DNA of 64,000 nt from Hyphomicrobiales bacterium. GTDB taxonomy: Bacteria; Pseudomonadota; Alphaproteobacteria; Rhizobiales; Rhizobiaceae. The notes beneath the pieces were generated by a model. That model ran no database searches, was not told the origin of the DNA, and saw only the letters and a program-made list of their open reading frames with translations. Below, one piece after another: positions 54,122 to 63,099 of the stretch. The DNA lies in NCBI GenBank assembly GCA_900466575.1, contig UBMP01000015.1, positions 62,001 to 126,000 on the forward strand, in the 5' to 3' direction. A program made the position numbers and the translations under genes. The number at the start of each line of letters is the position of its first letter. Within the stretch, counting starts at the first letter, position 1.

Positions 54122-55138
54122 TTACTTGAGCTCGTCAAGCTTCCAGCAATTCCTGCCGGAGGCGTTGGTTTTGTCGACGCGGGTCACCGGTCCGAAGAAG
54201 ATGGTCTTCTCGCTTCCGGCCTTGCGTTCGGGATGCTGCAGCAGCTCCGAAATCTGCTGGGCCGCGATTTCGCCCTGGATCGGCGCATTGAAGTTGTAGA
54301 TCACGTCGAGCAGGCCGTTCTTGATGCTCTGGCACCCGGTATCGCTGCCTGCGCCGTTCGTGACGATCGTGACCTGATCCTGCTTGCCGGCAGCGGCAAC
54401 GGCGGCACCTGCGCCGACTTCCGCATTGTCCCAGATGCCCATGATCCCGCACAGGTCAGGATGTTGCTGAAGCACCGTCTCGGTGATCTGACGGGCCTTT
54501 TCGCTGGAATAGTCGGCCGGCTGGTCGGAGACGAGCTGCAGCTCGGGATATTGCTTGAGGACTTCGTCAATGCCGGTCCGCATGTAGATGTTGGCGGCAC
54601 CGGTCTGCACGCCGGCAAGCCAGACGACCTTGTGCGAGGGCGCCTTCGGGCCGGTGCAGGACTTGGCGAGCTCGGTCATTTCGAGCTTGCCCATCTCGAT
54701 CCAGTCGTTGCCCACATAGCTGTCCGTCTGGGTTGCCGACTGCATGTTCACCTGCATGACCTTGATGCCGGACTGCTGCGCCTGTTTCAGGAGGCGGGCA
54801 TAGGTCTGGACGTCCGGGTTCTGCACGATGATCAGATCCGGCTTCTCGGCGATCGCGCCCTGCATCGCGCGGATGCCCGCGTTCGTATCGCCGTTCGGAT
54901 CACGCACCTCGATGGAGAAACCATAGCGTGCGGCGTGACGCTGCCAGACGGCCACCCAGGCCTGGTTCAGGTCGAAGCCCTGTGAAATGGGAATGAAGAT
55001 AACCTTCTTGCCCTTGACCGCGTCGAGGTAGACCTGGCGGCCGACCTGGTCGGTCTCCTGCGCGGTGGCAAGCGAAGTTGCGCTGAAGAGCGTTGCAACG
55101 GCAAGACCAGCCGCTGCGAGGGTCTTGAGAATCGTCAT
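54122..55138 (-). CDS. sugar ABC transporter substrate-binding protein (RbsB-like)
   Basis: 338 residues with a Sec signal (MTILKTLAAAGLAVATLFSA, cleavage after ATA). The mature protein has KGKKVIFIPISQGFDLNQAW, PDLIIVQNPDVQTYARLLKQ and ITNGAGSDTG-like IVTNGAGSDTGCQSIKNG. Two cysteines in the second lobe may form a disulfide. It has the ribosome site AGGGAGGAAACC. It lies between the two permeases and supplies the same transporter. The ligand is unknown. Confidence 0.88.
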   Translation of the reverse strand: MTILKTLAAAGLAVATLFSATSLATAQETDQVGRQVYLDAVKGKKVIFIPISQGFDLNQAWVAVWQRHAARYGFSIEVRDPNGDTNAGIRAMQGAIAEKPDLIIVQNPDVQTYARLLKQAQQSGIKVMQVNMQSATQTDSYVGNDWIEMGKLEMTELAKSCTGPKAPSHKVVWLAGVQTGAANIYMRTGIDEVLKQYPELQLVSDQPADYSSEKARQITETVLQQHPDLCGIMGIWDNAEVGAGAAVAAAGKQDQVTIVTNGAGSDTGCQSIKNGLLDVIYNFNAPIQGEIAAQQISELLQHPERKAGSEKTIFFGPVTRVDKTNASGRNCWKLDELK

Positions 55139-55180
55139 GGTTTCCTCCCTGATTGACGTCCCACTGTCTGCGTATTGTTT

Positions 55181-56197
55181 TCAGATGTCTCCGCTCTGCG
55201 ATGTCTGTTCGTCGCGAGGGTTGATGATCGCGTCGATGGCCAAGGCAATGAGCAGGATAATGCTCTTGATGAGGTTCTGGCTCGTGTAGCTGAAGTTGAG
55301 AATGGTCATGCCATTCGTCAGGATGCCGACGAGGATCGTTCCGACGATCACATTGCGCACGCCGCCCTGACCGCCCGAAAGGCCGATGCCGCCCAATACC
55401 ACGACAAGCAGCACGTCGTAGATGAGGCTCGAATTGTAGAGCCGCGTGTTGATGCCGGTGACGAGGCCCGTCATGATCAATCCGGCCGTGAAGGCAATGA
55501 GCGCGCTGATGACATATTGAGTGACGATGAGCGGGCGCGTCGGGAGACCCATGTTGCGCGCAGCGCTGGGGTTGTCGCCGGTGGCATAGACGAGGCGACC
55601 AAAGCGCGTCTTCCGCAGGAAGATACCCATCGCCGCAGCGACGACGCCAAAGATGATGACGGATGCGGGCAGTCCGAACACCGTGCCCGAGCCAATCCAT
55701 TTCAGCCACTGAACATTATTGGGCGCATAGAGGACGTCGGATGCGAAAACGATCCGGCCGGATCCATAGATGGAGGAGGCGATTGCCAGGGTCGCGAAGA
55801 TCGGCGGGATTTCCGCAAACGCGATCATGATCCCGGTGAACAGGCCGAGCAATGCGGCAAGGCCCGCCCCGATCAGGGCCGCCAGCGTGAAGTCTATGCC
55901 CCAGCTGGAAATCCAGATGCTGAACGCCACGCCCACGACCATGACCGCGACCATGGTCAAATCGATCCCGCGTCCCACGACGACGAAGCCCATGCCGACG
56001 GCAAGCGTTCCGAGGATCGAGACGTTCTTCAGGAGCGCGATGATGTTGCCTTCCGACAGGAACTTGTCGAGACCCAGCGAGAACACCACAAACAGAATCA
56101 CGGAGATCGCAATGACGACCCATTCCTGATTGATCTTGATCGGCTTGCCCGGTCCACGTCCCAATATTGCAGGGGTGGCCTTTTTGTCGCCCGCCAT
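55181..56197 (-). CDS. sugar ABC transporter permease (RbsC family), first gene of the operon
   Basis: 338 residues with a hydrophilic N-terminal tail (MAGDKKATPAILGR) and RbsC-type helices: GTLAVGMGFVVVGRGIDLTM, coupling region RFGRLVYATGDNPSAARNMGL, and GGIGLSGGQGGVRNVIVG. GGGAGG lies just before the ATG. It partners the fused permease as the second channel subunit. It opens the operon 55181-56197 to 49406. Confidence 0.9.
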   Translation of the reverse strand: MAGDKKATPAILGRGPGKPIKINQEWVVIAISVILFVVFSLGLDKFLSEGNIIALLKNVSILGTLAVGMGFVVVGRGIDLTMVAVMVVGVAFSIWISSWGIDFTLAALIGAGLAALLGLFTGIMIAFAEIPPIFATLAIASSIYGSGRIVFASDVLYAPNNVQWLKWIGSGTVFGLPASVIIFGVVAAAMGIFLRKTRFGRLVYATGDNPSAARNMGLPTRPLIVTQYVISALIAFTAGLIMTGLVTGINTRLYNSSLIYDVLLVVVLGGIGLSGGQGGVRNVIVGTILVGILTNGMTILNFSYTSQNLIKSIILLIALAIDAIINPRDEQTSQSGDI

Positions 56198-56217
56198 GCA
56201 TGCCTCCCGTCATCGCG

Positions 56218-56240
56218 CCGGATGTCTTGCGAACATCCGG
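56218..56240 (-). promoter_or_regulatory. inverted repeat CCGGATGT-N7-ACATCCGG upstream of the second sugar operon
   Basis: A perfect 8-bp inverted repeat with a 7-nt spacer, 20 bp from the permease start. Its position suits an operator overlapping the start site, or a 5'-UTR hairpin that could control translation. Confidence 0.5.
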
Positions 56241-56531
56241 TCCTCGATTGTCTCCTCACTCGCTCCGCCCAGGCGGAACCTCCAGTGTCAACTTCATCCT
56301 CAAGGTCCGGGAGAGCAATTTCGTTTTTCTGACACACTGTTCAGTTTGGGGCGAAGCCCTTCTCCGGGCCGCCTCGCGGTATCAAAAAGAGCGGCATTTC
56401 TGAAAAGCGAGGTTGAGGAAACATTGTCCGGCAAGCCCCCGAAAGACCCTGTCTGGAGCCACATCTTGCCCAATGGGGGCTTCTTCAATAGGCTTTGATG
56501 ACTTCGGACCCGCAGTTTGGCGAATGAGACG
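56241..56531. other. divergent intergenic region before the MEDS-BTAD regulator
   Basis: Contains CTGA-N8-TCAG (56329-56344) and a distant inverted repeat AAGCCCCC/GGGGGCTT (56433-56440 and 56475-56482). The latter could fold in the leader of the regulator mRNA. No gene, RNA or insertion element was seen in it. Confidence 0.45.
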
Positions 56532-58043
56532 ATGGCGCAGGGGATCAGTGGCAATACGCTCAATCTGGCGATGTTCGTTTCGGGCATCGGGCGCCAAACC
56601 GCGAGTCTTGCCGGTGCACTTCGCCATGTGGCGCTGGCGCCGGAAGTACTGGTGATCTCCGACCACTGGCCACAGACGACAGTGCAGCGCGGTCGTGGTG
56701 CGAAGAGGTCGGAGGGCCCGCGGCTGATGTCGTTCCGCGATGCCGGGTTCCTCGAAACACCGATCTCGTTCAAGACTATCCTCCAACGGGTGACGGCCTG
56801 GGTCGAAACGGTGGGGCGCCGCGACCATTCGGTGCTCGTGGTCGACATGAGCTGGACGCTCGCCACCAACTCGGCCGCTGCCAATTTCGAGACATGGACG
56901 GAAATTGCCGAACGGCTGTCAGAGACGATCGGCTGCCCGCTGATCTCGCTCTACAATCGCAACCTGATGATCGACGAGCAACTGCTCACCGCCTTGCGCG
57001 GTCATCCGCAGATCCTCACTGAGGCCGGGCTGCATGAGAACCCGCACTGGCTGCCTGCGAAACTCCTGACGCGAGGGACGCTGCGCCAGCAGGTCGACCA
57101 CTGGCTGAATGCGCTCTCGCCCGATCTTGCCCCGCCCTCCGGCGAAAGCGAGATCCATGCCGCGGAAGGTGCCGACCCCATGTGGCTCTTGCGCAAGACG
57201 GCGGAGGAGCCGGCCTTTGCCGGTTTCGAGGCGCGAGATCGCTGGAAGATCCGCTGTTTCGGGCGGCTGCGTATCTATCGCAACGATGGATCGCAGATTA
57301 TCTGGGATACGCCGGGCGGGGCGACCCGCAAGACGAAGACACTCTTTGCCTATCTGCTTCAGAAAGGCGGCGAAGGCGCCAGCGCCGATGAACTGACAGA
57401 CCTGCTGTGGCCGGAGGCGGAAACGGTGGAGGCCGGGCGCAACCGCCTCTATCATACGGTGCGTTATCTGAGAGCCGCGCTGAGCCAGGACGGCGACAAG
57501 CAGGGCGCCAACTATCTCATCCGCGATTCCTCGCGCTATGTTCTCGTGCCGCCGGACAAGAGCTGGCTCGATATTTCCACCTTCGAACAGCTCTGCCGCC
57601 AGTCGATCACCCACATGAAGGCCGGCGCGCTCGATGAGGCCATGATCTGTCTCCAGGCCGCCGACCGGCTCTATACGGGCGACCTCTTCGCCGATATCCC
57701 GCCGGAATATGCCGACGACAACGAGCGCGACTGGTGCTGGTCGAAACGGTATTGGCTGCGGGAAATGTTCTTCAAGGTGCAGCGCAATGCCGCCAGCATC
57801 TATCGCCAGCGCCAGGATTATTCGGCGGCACTCGCCCATTGCCAGAAGGCGCTCAACATCGACCCCGTCTGCGAGATCGCTCACGAAGAGGCGATGCGGG
57901 TCTTTGCCGCGCAAGGGCGCCCCGAGGCCATCGACCGGCAATACAAGCTCTATCTCGGCTCGCTCAGCCATTTCGATGACCGGCCAAAGAGTGCGGCGGT
58001 CAAGGCGACATATGATGCGCTGAAAGCCGGAAAGCAGGCCTGA
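56532..58043 (+). CDS. MEDS-like sensor plus SARP/BTAD-type transcriptional regulator
   Basis: 503 residues. The first about 155 resemble a MEDS (DcmR-sensor) domain, ending in the typical IGCPLISLYNRNLMIDEQLL ... RGHPQIL pattern; HSVLVVDMSWTLA gives a Walker-B-like strand. After a linker, about 236-330 is a winged HTH (RWKIRCFGRLRIYRNDGS, ELTDLLWPEAETVEAGRNRL, YHTVRYLRAAL). From about 345, a BTAD helical repeat domain follows (MKAGALDEAMICLQAADRLY, ALAHCQKALNIDPVCEIAHE). The start has only a weak site; a TTG at 56517 is also open. It lies 107 bp before the P450 and is its likely activator. Confidence 0.8.
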   Translation: MAQGISGNTLNLAMFVSGIGRQTASLAGALRHVALAPEVLVISDHWPQTTVQRGRGAKRSEGPRLMSFRDAGFLETPISFKTILQRVTAWVETVGRRDHSVLVVDMSWTLATNSAAANFETWTEIAERLSETIGCPLISLYNRNLMIDEQLLTALRGHPQILTEAGLHENPHWLPAKLLTRGTLRQQVDHWLNALSPDLAPPSGESEIHAAEGADPMWLLRKTAEEPAFAGFEARDRWKIRCFGRLRIYRNDGSQIIWDTPGGATRKTKTLFAYLLQKGGEGASADELTDLLWPEAETVEAGRNRLYHTVRYLRAALSQDGDKQGANYLIRDSSRYVLVPPDKSWLDISTFEQLCRQSITHMKAGALDEAMICLQAADRLYTGDLFADIPPEYADDNERDWCWSKRYWLREMFFKVQRNAASIYRQRQDYSAALAHCQKALNIDPVCEIAHEEAMRVFAAQGRPEAIDRQYKLYLGSLSHFDDRPKSAAVKATYDALKAGKQA

Positions 58044-58150
58044 AACACGAGAAAAGGCTGTCCTTCCCGGCCTAAAGATAAACCAAAGATGGGTGGCTAA
58101 TGTCATCTTCATCACAGGGGCTTTGAGCTCCTCTGTCATGGGAGGAAACA

Positions 58151-59407
58151 ATGACAGCGACATCGTATGCGGCCGCCAAGTGCCCGTTTTCGAACGCATC
58201 CAGCGAGTTCGATCCGTTCGACATGCAGGACCCTTTCGCCTTCTACGAATGGGCGCGCGCCGAACATCCCGTCTTCTATTCCGACGATATCGGCTACCAC
58301 GTCGTCACCCGTTACTCCGACATCAAGGCGGTCTTCGATAACTGGCAGGTCTTCGCCTCTGACAATGCGCAAGCCCCGGTTCGGCCAATGTGCGCCGAGG
58401 GCAAGGAGATCATGCGCCAGGGTGGGTTCACCGCCTATTCCGGCCTCTCCGCCCGCGTCCCGCCGGACCATACCCGCATCCGCAAGATCGCGCAGACCTG
58501 CTTCGGCCCGCGCCGCTTCAAGGCCATCGAGCCGCAGATCCGCCAGATCGTGAACACGGCGATCGACGCCTTCATCGAGAAGGGCGAAACGGATTTCTTC
58601 TCGCAGTTTGCCTATGATGTGCCCGCATTGGTCCTCTTCAAGCTGGTGGGCGTGCCGGACAGCGATGTGCCGCGGGTCAAAAGCTGGGCGCTGAGCCGCG
58701 CGCTGCTCACCTGGGCGAACCTCACCGATGAGGAACAGCTTCCCCATGCCCGCAACATGGTGGACTACTGGAACTACTGCCAGGCACTGGTGAAGGCGCG
58801 CTACGAGACGCCGACCGACGACCTGCCGGGCGATCTTGTCCGCCTGAAGCAGGAAGGCGCGGATATTACCGATGCCGAGATTGCCGGGCTCCTCTATTCC
58901 GTGCTCTTCGCCGGTCACGAGACCACGACGACCCTCATGGCGAACGGTGTGCGCGAGCTTCTGACCTATCGGGAGAACTGGGAGGCGCTGGTCGCCGATC
59001 CCTCGCTCATCCCCGGCGCGGTTGAGGAAAGCCTGCGCTTCAGCCCGTCAATCGTTGCCTGGCGGCGGCGGGCGACGCAGGATGCGGAGATCGGCGGCGT
59101 GCCGATCCCGGCCAATTCCAACATCCTGCTCATCATGGGCTCGGCCAATCGGGACGACAGCGTCTTCAGCGAGCCGGACCGGTTCGACATTCGCCGGGCC
59201 AATGCGCGCAACCACCTGTCCTTCGGCTATGGCATCCATTTCTGCCTTGGCCAGCAATTGGCCAAACTCGAATTCGGCATCGCGCTGGAAGAACTGACGA
59301 AAAGGCTGCCGGAGATGCGGTTGAAGCAGGGACAGAAGTTTGACTTCGTGCCCAACATTTCCTTCCGCGTGCCGACGGCTTTGCATGTGGAGTGGCCGGT
59401 CGGCTGA
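58151..59407 (+). CDS. cytochrome P450, CreJ-like candidate
   Basis: 418 residues, a soluble bacterial class I P450. The I-helix is LFAGHETTTTLM, the K-helix ExxR is VEESLRFSP, and the heme loop FGYGIHFCLGQQLAKLE has the Cys thiolate ligand. The N-terminus lacks a membrane anchor. The ATG has GGGAGGAAACA upstream. It would need ferredoxin and reductase partners, which are not in the window. Beside a phenylphosphate-synthase-like pair, it is the candidate that hydroxylates an alkyl chain on a phosphorylated phenol, but the substrate is inferred from context only. Confidence 0.9.
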   Translation: MTATSYAAAKCPFSNASSEFDPFDMQDPFAFYEWARAEHPVFYSDDIGYHVVTRYSDIKAVFDNWQVFASDNAQAPVRPMCAEGKEIMRQGGFTAYSGLSARVPPDHTRIRKIAQTCFGPRRFKAIEPQIRQIVNTAIDAFIEKGETDFFSQFAYDVPALVLFKLVGVPDSDVPRVKSWALSRALLTWANLTDEEQLPHARNMVDYWNYCQALVKARYETPTDDLPGDLVRLKQEGADITDAEIAGLLYSVLFAGHETTTTLMANGVRELLTYRENWEALVADPSLIPGAVEESLRFSPSIVAWRRRATQDAEIGGVPIPANSNILLIMGSANRDDSVFSEPDRFDIRRANARNHLSFGYGIHFCLGQQLAKLEFGIALEELTKRLPEMRLKQGQKFDFVPNISFRVPTALHVEWPVG

Positions 59408-59445
59408 GGAGCGACCGGTTGCTTTAGAAATAGCATGAACAAGAG

Positions 59446-59468
59446 GGACGGGCGCCTAAAGCCTGTCC
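59446..59468 (+). other. hairpin between the P450 and the phosphotransferase genes
   Basis: GGACGGGC and GCCTGTCC form an 8-bp stem with one G-T pair and a 7-nt loop, just before the ribosome site of the next gene. It could cap the downstream mRNA or modulate translation. Confidence 0.35.
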
Positions 59469-59481
59469 GGGAGAGAGATCA

Positions 59482-60564
59482 ATGACAGCCGCAAATCATA
59501 ATCATTACATCCTGGCCTTCGATCAGGCATCCGAGGCCGACTTTCCCAAAATGGGCGGAAAATGCGCCAGCCTTGCCCGCATGATCGCCGCCGGTGTGGC
59601 CGTGCCGGCCGGCTTTGCGGTGCTGACGGATGCCTATGCGGAATTTCTCGAGATTTCGGGCCTGAAATCGACGCTCGGCGCCATCATCGACAGAATCGAG
59701 ATCGGCAATGTCGCAGACGAGGCGATGAAGGCCGCGGCGATCCGCGAAAAGATCTGCTCGACGCCTCTGCCGTCTCATATCGAAGCCGCGATCCGCAGCG
59801 CCTATCTCGAAATGTCGCCATCGAACGATCTGCCGGTGGCAGTGCGCTCGTCGGCGACCGCTGAAGACCTGCCGGATGCCAGCTTTGCCGGTCAGCAGGA
59901 CACCTATCTCTGGGTGACAAGCGCCGACGATGTCGTCAAACAGGTTCGTGCCTGCTGGGCGAGCCTCTTCAATGCGCGGGCCATTTCCTATCGCGCCAAG
60001 AACAATCTCGGCCAGCTCGAAGTGCTGATGAGCGTGGCGGTCCAGAAGATGGTCAATGCCAAGGCGGCCGGTGTCGCCATGACTCTCGACCCGATCAATG
60101 GCGACCGCACCAAGATCGTCATTGACTCCGCCTTCGGCCTTGGCGAGCCGGTCGTGTCCGGCGAGATCACGCCCGACAATTTCGTCGTCGAGAAGGTCAT
60201 GATGCAGGTCACAAAACGGCGCATTGCCGAGAAGGACCATGAACTCGTCGCCGACCGCGCGCTTCGCCGCACAGTCGACCGCGTCATTGAGCCGGAACGG
60301 CGCACCCTGCCTTCGCTCAGCGATGGTGAGGTGATCGAGGTTGCGAAGCTCGCCAAGTCGCTGGAGCGCAAGATGGGCTGCCCGCAGGACGTGGAATGGG
60401 CGATCGACGCCGATCTGCCCGATGGCGCGAACCTCGTGGCGCTGCAAAGCCGCCCGGAAACCGTCTGGAGCCAGAAGAAGGCGCAAGCGCCGGCCAAGAC
60501 CTACGCGATGGGGATCGAGGGCGTTCTCGGAACGCTGATGTCGCCCCTGTCGGCGAAAAATTAA
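59482..60564 (+). CDS. PEP-synthase-like ATP-binding subunit (phenylphosphate synthase/CreH-I type)
   Basis: 360 residues, equal to the N-terminal nucleotide-binding domain of PEP synthase alone. It has KMGGKCASLARMIAAGVAVPAGF, AVRSSATAEDLPDASFAGQQ (ATP-grasp-type loop) and CPQDVEWAID ... LVALQSRPETVW. Size and content match the about 40-kDa subunit of Thauera phenylphosphate synthase and the corresponding Cre subunit. The reaction in those systems is phenol + ATP + H2O to phenylphosphate + AMP + Pi. The mobile phospho-His domain is encoded by the next gene. A rifampicin-phosphotransferase-like role is less likely because the two parts are separate genes. Confidence 0.85.
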   Translation: MTAANHNHYILAFDQASEADFPKMGGKCASLARMIAAGVAVPAGFAVLTDAYAEFLEISGLKSTLGAIIDRIEIGNVADEAMKAAAIREKICSTPLPSHIEAAIRSAYLEMSPSNDLPVAVRSSATAEDLPDASFAGQQDTYLWVTSADDVVKQVRACWASLFNARAISYRAKNNLGQLEVLMSVAVQKMVNAKAAGVAMTLDPINGDRTKIVIDSAFGLGEPVVSGEITPDNFVVEKVMMQVTKRRIAEKDHELVADRALRRTVDRVIEPERRTLPSLSDGEVIEVAKLAKSLERKMGCPQDVEWAIDADLPDGANLVALQSRPETVWSQKKAQAPAKTYAMGIEGVLGTLMSPLSAKN

Positions 60565-60602
60565 ATCAAAGAAATTGAACGCGGTTCAAGGAGGAGAGAC
60601 CC

Positions 60603-62411
60603 GTGACAAGCCATATGAAATTCCCAAGCCCCTATGAATTGAAGGCGCCGAAGGGCGCGGAGGGCTGGGAGGAGCTTTATCCCTATTACCTTCTGTTCAA
60701 CGATAAGATCCGCGCCAAGGAGGAAGGCAAGTTCTGGTTCTGCGACAGCCAGCATTGGCCGAGCCCGTTCAAGCCTTTCGACACGATCACGGTGGAATTC
60801 GCCGTCAAGTGCCTCGGCCAGTATAACACGCGCCACTATCTCATCCCGCCGGCCAATGGCGTCGATTATCGCATCCATAACGGCTATTGCTACATGTCGC
60901 CGCTGGCCGTCGCGCCGGAAAACATCGCCGCCCGCGTGCCGCAATTCATGGACCGCGCCGGCCATTACTTCCAGAACTGGGCCTCTCTGCTCGACAACTG
61001 GATGGTGAAGGTGAAGGCGAATATCGCCGACATGGAGGCCATCCATTTCGAGCCGCTGCCGGAGGTCGTTCCTGTCGAATGGGTGAAGGAGGGCGTCGGC
61101 CTCGACAATACCTATTTCATGATGGAGAGCTATGACCGCGCGATCCAGCTTCTCTACAAGACCTGGCAATATCACTTCGAATTCCTGAACCTCGGCTATG
61201 CCGCCTATCTCGACTTCTTCGGCTTCCTGAAGGAACAGTTCCCGACGATCCCGGATCAGGCCATTGCCAAGATGGTGCAGGGCGTTGAGGTCGATCTGTT
61301 CCGGCCGGATGACGAGCTGAAGAAGCTCTCCAAGCTCGCCGTCAAGCTCGGCGTCGCCGATGCGCTGAAAATCGGCACGGCCGACGAGGCGCTGGCTCGC
61401 GTTGCAACGGTAGCTGGCGGCAAGGAATGGCTCGACGCCTGGAAGGCCGCGCAGGATCCGTGGTTCAACTTCACCTCCGGCAACGGCTTCTACTCGACCG
61501 ACAAATACTGGATCGAGCATCTCGATATCCCGCTCGGCTATATTCGCGACTATATCGCCAAGCTCGAAAAGGGCGAGACGATTGACCGCCCGACCGAGAA
61601 GATCGCCGCCGAACGCGACCGGATCACCGCCGAATATGCCGAGCTTCTGTCGGACGAGTTGCGCCCGGTCTTCGAAGGCAAGCTGGGTCTTGCCCGCGCG
61701 GTCTTCCCCTATGTCGAGAACCACAATTTCTACATCGAACATTGGTCGATGAGCGTCTTCTGGCGCAAGATGCGGGAACTCAGCGCCATCCTGCATGGTC
61801 AGGGCTTCTTCGAGAATGCCGACGACATGTTCTTCCTGAACCGTCAGGAAGTGCGCGACGCACTGTTCGACTACGGCAATGCCTGGGCGGTCGGCGGCGA
61901 GCCAATTGGCCCGGTCTACTGGCCGGAGGTGATTGCGAAGCGCAAGTCGATCCTCGCGACGCTGGCCACCCAGCCGCCGCAGCCGGCGCTGAACAACCCG
62001 CCGGAGGTGATCACCGAGCCCTTCACCATCATGCTCTGGGGCATCACGTCGGAATCCATCGCCCGCTGGCTCGATGGCGGCAGTGACAAGTCGAAGCTCA
62101 CCGGCATGGCCGCCTCGCCGGGCATTGCGGAAGGACGCGCCCGCGTCATCCGCTCGGCCGACGAACTGGATCTGATCCAGGAGGGTGAAATCCTCGTCGC
62201 GCCGGTCACGGCTCCCTCCTGGGCGCCCGTCTTCGGCAAGATCAGGGCCACCGTCACCGATATCGGCGGCATGATGAGCCACGCCGCTATCGTTTGCCGC
62301 GAATACGGCCTGCCGGCCGTCACCGGCACGGGCAACGCCTCCTCAACGATCAAGAACGGACAGATGCTGCGCGTCGACGGCGCGACGGGCGAAGTCCGGA
62401 TCATCGGCTGA
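60603..62411 (+). CDS. PEP-utilising mobile-domain subunit (phenylphosphate synthase/CreH-I type)
   Basis: 602 residues from a GTG with AAGGAGG 8 nt upstream. The first about 490 are a helical phenol-side domain without a close textbook name (KFWFCDSQHWPSPFKPFD, GFYSTDKYWIEHLDIPLGY, EHWSMSVFWRKMRELSAIL). The C-terminal swivelling domain has TDIGGMMSHAAIVCREYGLP with the phosphorylated His. Its size matches the about 70-kDa subunit of Thauera phenylphosphate synthase. With the 59482-60564 product it should move the beta-phosphate from ATP to a phenolic OH. The third CBS-domain subunit of Thauera is not seen here, as in Cre systems. Confidence 0.85.
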   Translation: MTSHMKFPSPYELKAPKGAEGWEELYPYYLLFNDKIRAKEEGKFWFCDSQHWPSPFKPFDTITVEFAVKCLGQYNTRHYLIPPANGVDYRIHNGYCYMSPLAVAPENIAARVPQFMDRAGHYFQNWASLLDNWMVKVKANIADMEAIHFEPLPEVVPVEWVKEGVGLDNTYFMMESYDRAIQLLYKTWQYHFEFLNLGYAAYLDFFGFLKEQFPTIPDQAIAKMVQGVEVDLFRPDDELKKLSKLAVKLGVADALKIGTADEALARVATVAGGKEWLDAWKAAQDPWFNFTSGNGFYSTDKYWIEHLDIPLGYIRDYIAKLEKGETIDRPTEKIAAERDRITAEYAELLSDELRPVFEGKLGLARAVFPYVENHNFYIEHWSMSVFWRKMRELSAILHGQGFFENADDMFFLNRQEVRDALFDYGNAWAVGGEPIGPVYWPEVIAKRKSILATLATQPPQPALNNPPEVITEPFTIMLWGITSESIARWLDGGSDKSKLTGMAASPGIAEGRARVIRSADELDLIQEGEILVAPVTAPSWAPVFGKIRATVTDIGGMMSHAAIVCREYGLPAVTGTGNASSTIKNGQMLRVDGATGEVRIIG

Positions 62412-62430
62412 GCCCGGACTGAACCATGGC

Positions 62431-62452
62431 GGGCCGGCACATCGCCCGGCCC
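62431..62452 (+). other. inverted repeat between phosphotransferase and HD genes
   Basis: GGGCCGG and CCGGCCC form a 7-bp stem with an 8-nt loop, 20 bp after the stop. There is no T-run, so it is likely an mRNA-processing or partial attenuation structure. Confidence 0.35.
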
Positions 62453-62483
62453 GTCTCTGGATACGACTGCAAGGACGAGAACC

Positions 62484-63086
62484 GTGAACATTTCCTTGAA
62501 GACCGGCCGCTACGACGCCGTCTGGCGCGCTGCCGAGACCTATATGCGGGCGCGCAAGAACGACGTGCATATTCCGCTCTCCTATGCCTTCGCGCGCAAG
62601 CTTCTGGAGGTCTATCCGGAGGCCGACGAGGATATCGTGTCGCTCGCCATCCTGCTCCACGATATCGGCTGGTGGTCGATCGACGCGACCGACATTTTCG
62701 AAAAGGGTTTCGGCCCGAACATGATGCAGTCGGATGTCCGCTTCCTGCATGAAAGCGAAGGCGTGCGCCTTTCCCGCGAGGTGCTGGAACAGACCGGCTG
62801 GCCGGAGCACGTCATTGCCGCCGTCGGCGAGATCATCGACGGGCATGATACGCGGCCGGAGCCGAGACATCTGAACGACCGGCTGGTGCGCGATGCCGAC
62901 AAGCTCTGGCGCTTCACCGTCACCGGCGTTTCGGTCGCCTGCGACTGGTTCAAGATGAACCCGCATCAATATGCCGACCGGCTGGAAGCCACCGGCCTGC
63001 AACAGCTCGAAACCGAAGCCGGCCTGAAAATGGCGACCGAGGAACTGGCGCTGACGCGACAGGTGCTCCTGCTTCACCTGATCTGA
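62484..63086 (+). CDS. HD-domain phosphohydrolase (CreD-like candidate)
   Basis: 200 residues from a GTG with AAGGA 8 nt upstream. It has the HD-domain set: His in DVHIPLSYAFARKLL, the metal pair in LAILLHDIGWWSI, further His in LHESEGV and IIDGHDTRP, and Asp in LVRDADKLWRF. HD proteins hydrolyse phosphate esters with divalent metals. After a phenol-phosphorylating enzyme and a P450, it is the natural enzyme to remove the phosphate from the hydroxylated product, as CreD does in Corynebacterium. That function is inferred by context; the metal ligands appear intact. Confidence 0.82.
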   Translation: MNISLKTGRYDAVWRAAETYMRARKNDVHIPLSYAFARKLLEVYPEADEDIVSLAILLHDIGWWSIDATDIFEKGFGPNMMQSDVRFLHESEGVRLSREVLEQTGWPEHVIAAVGEIIDGHDTRPEPRHLNDRLVRDADKLWRFTVTGVSVACDWFKMNPHQYADRLEATGLQQLETEAGLKMATEELALTRQVLLLHLI

Positions 63087-63099
63087 ACGGATGTAACCC

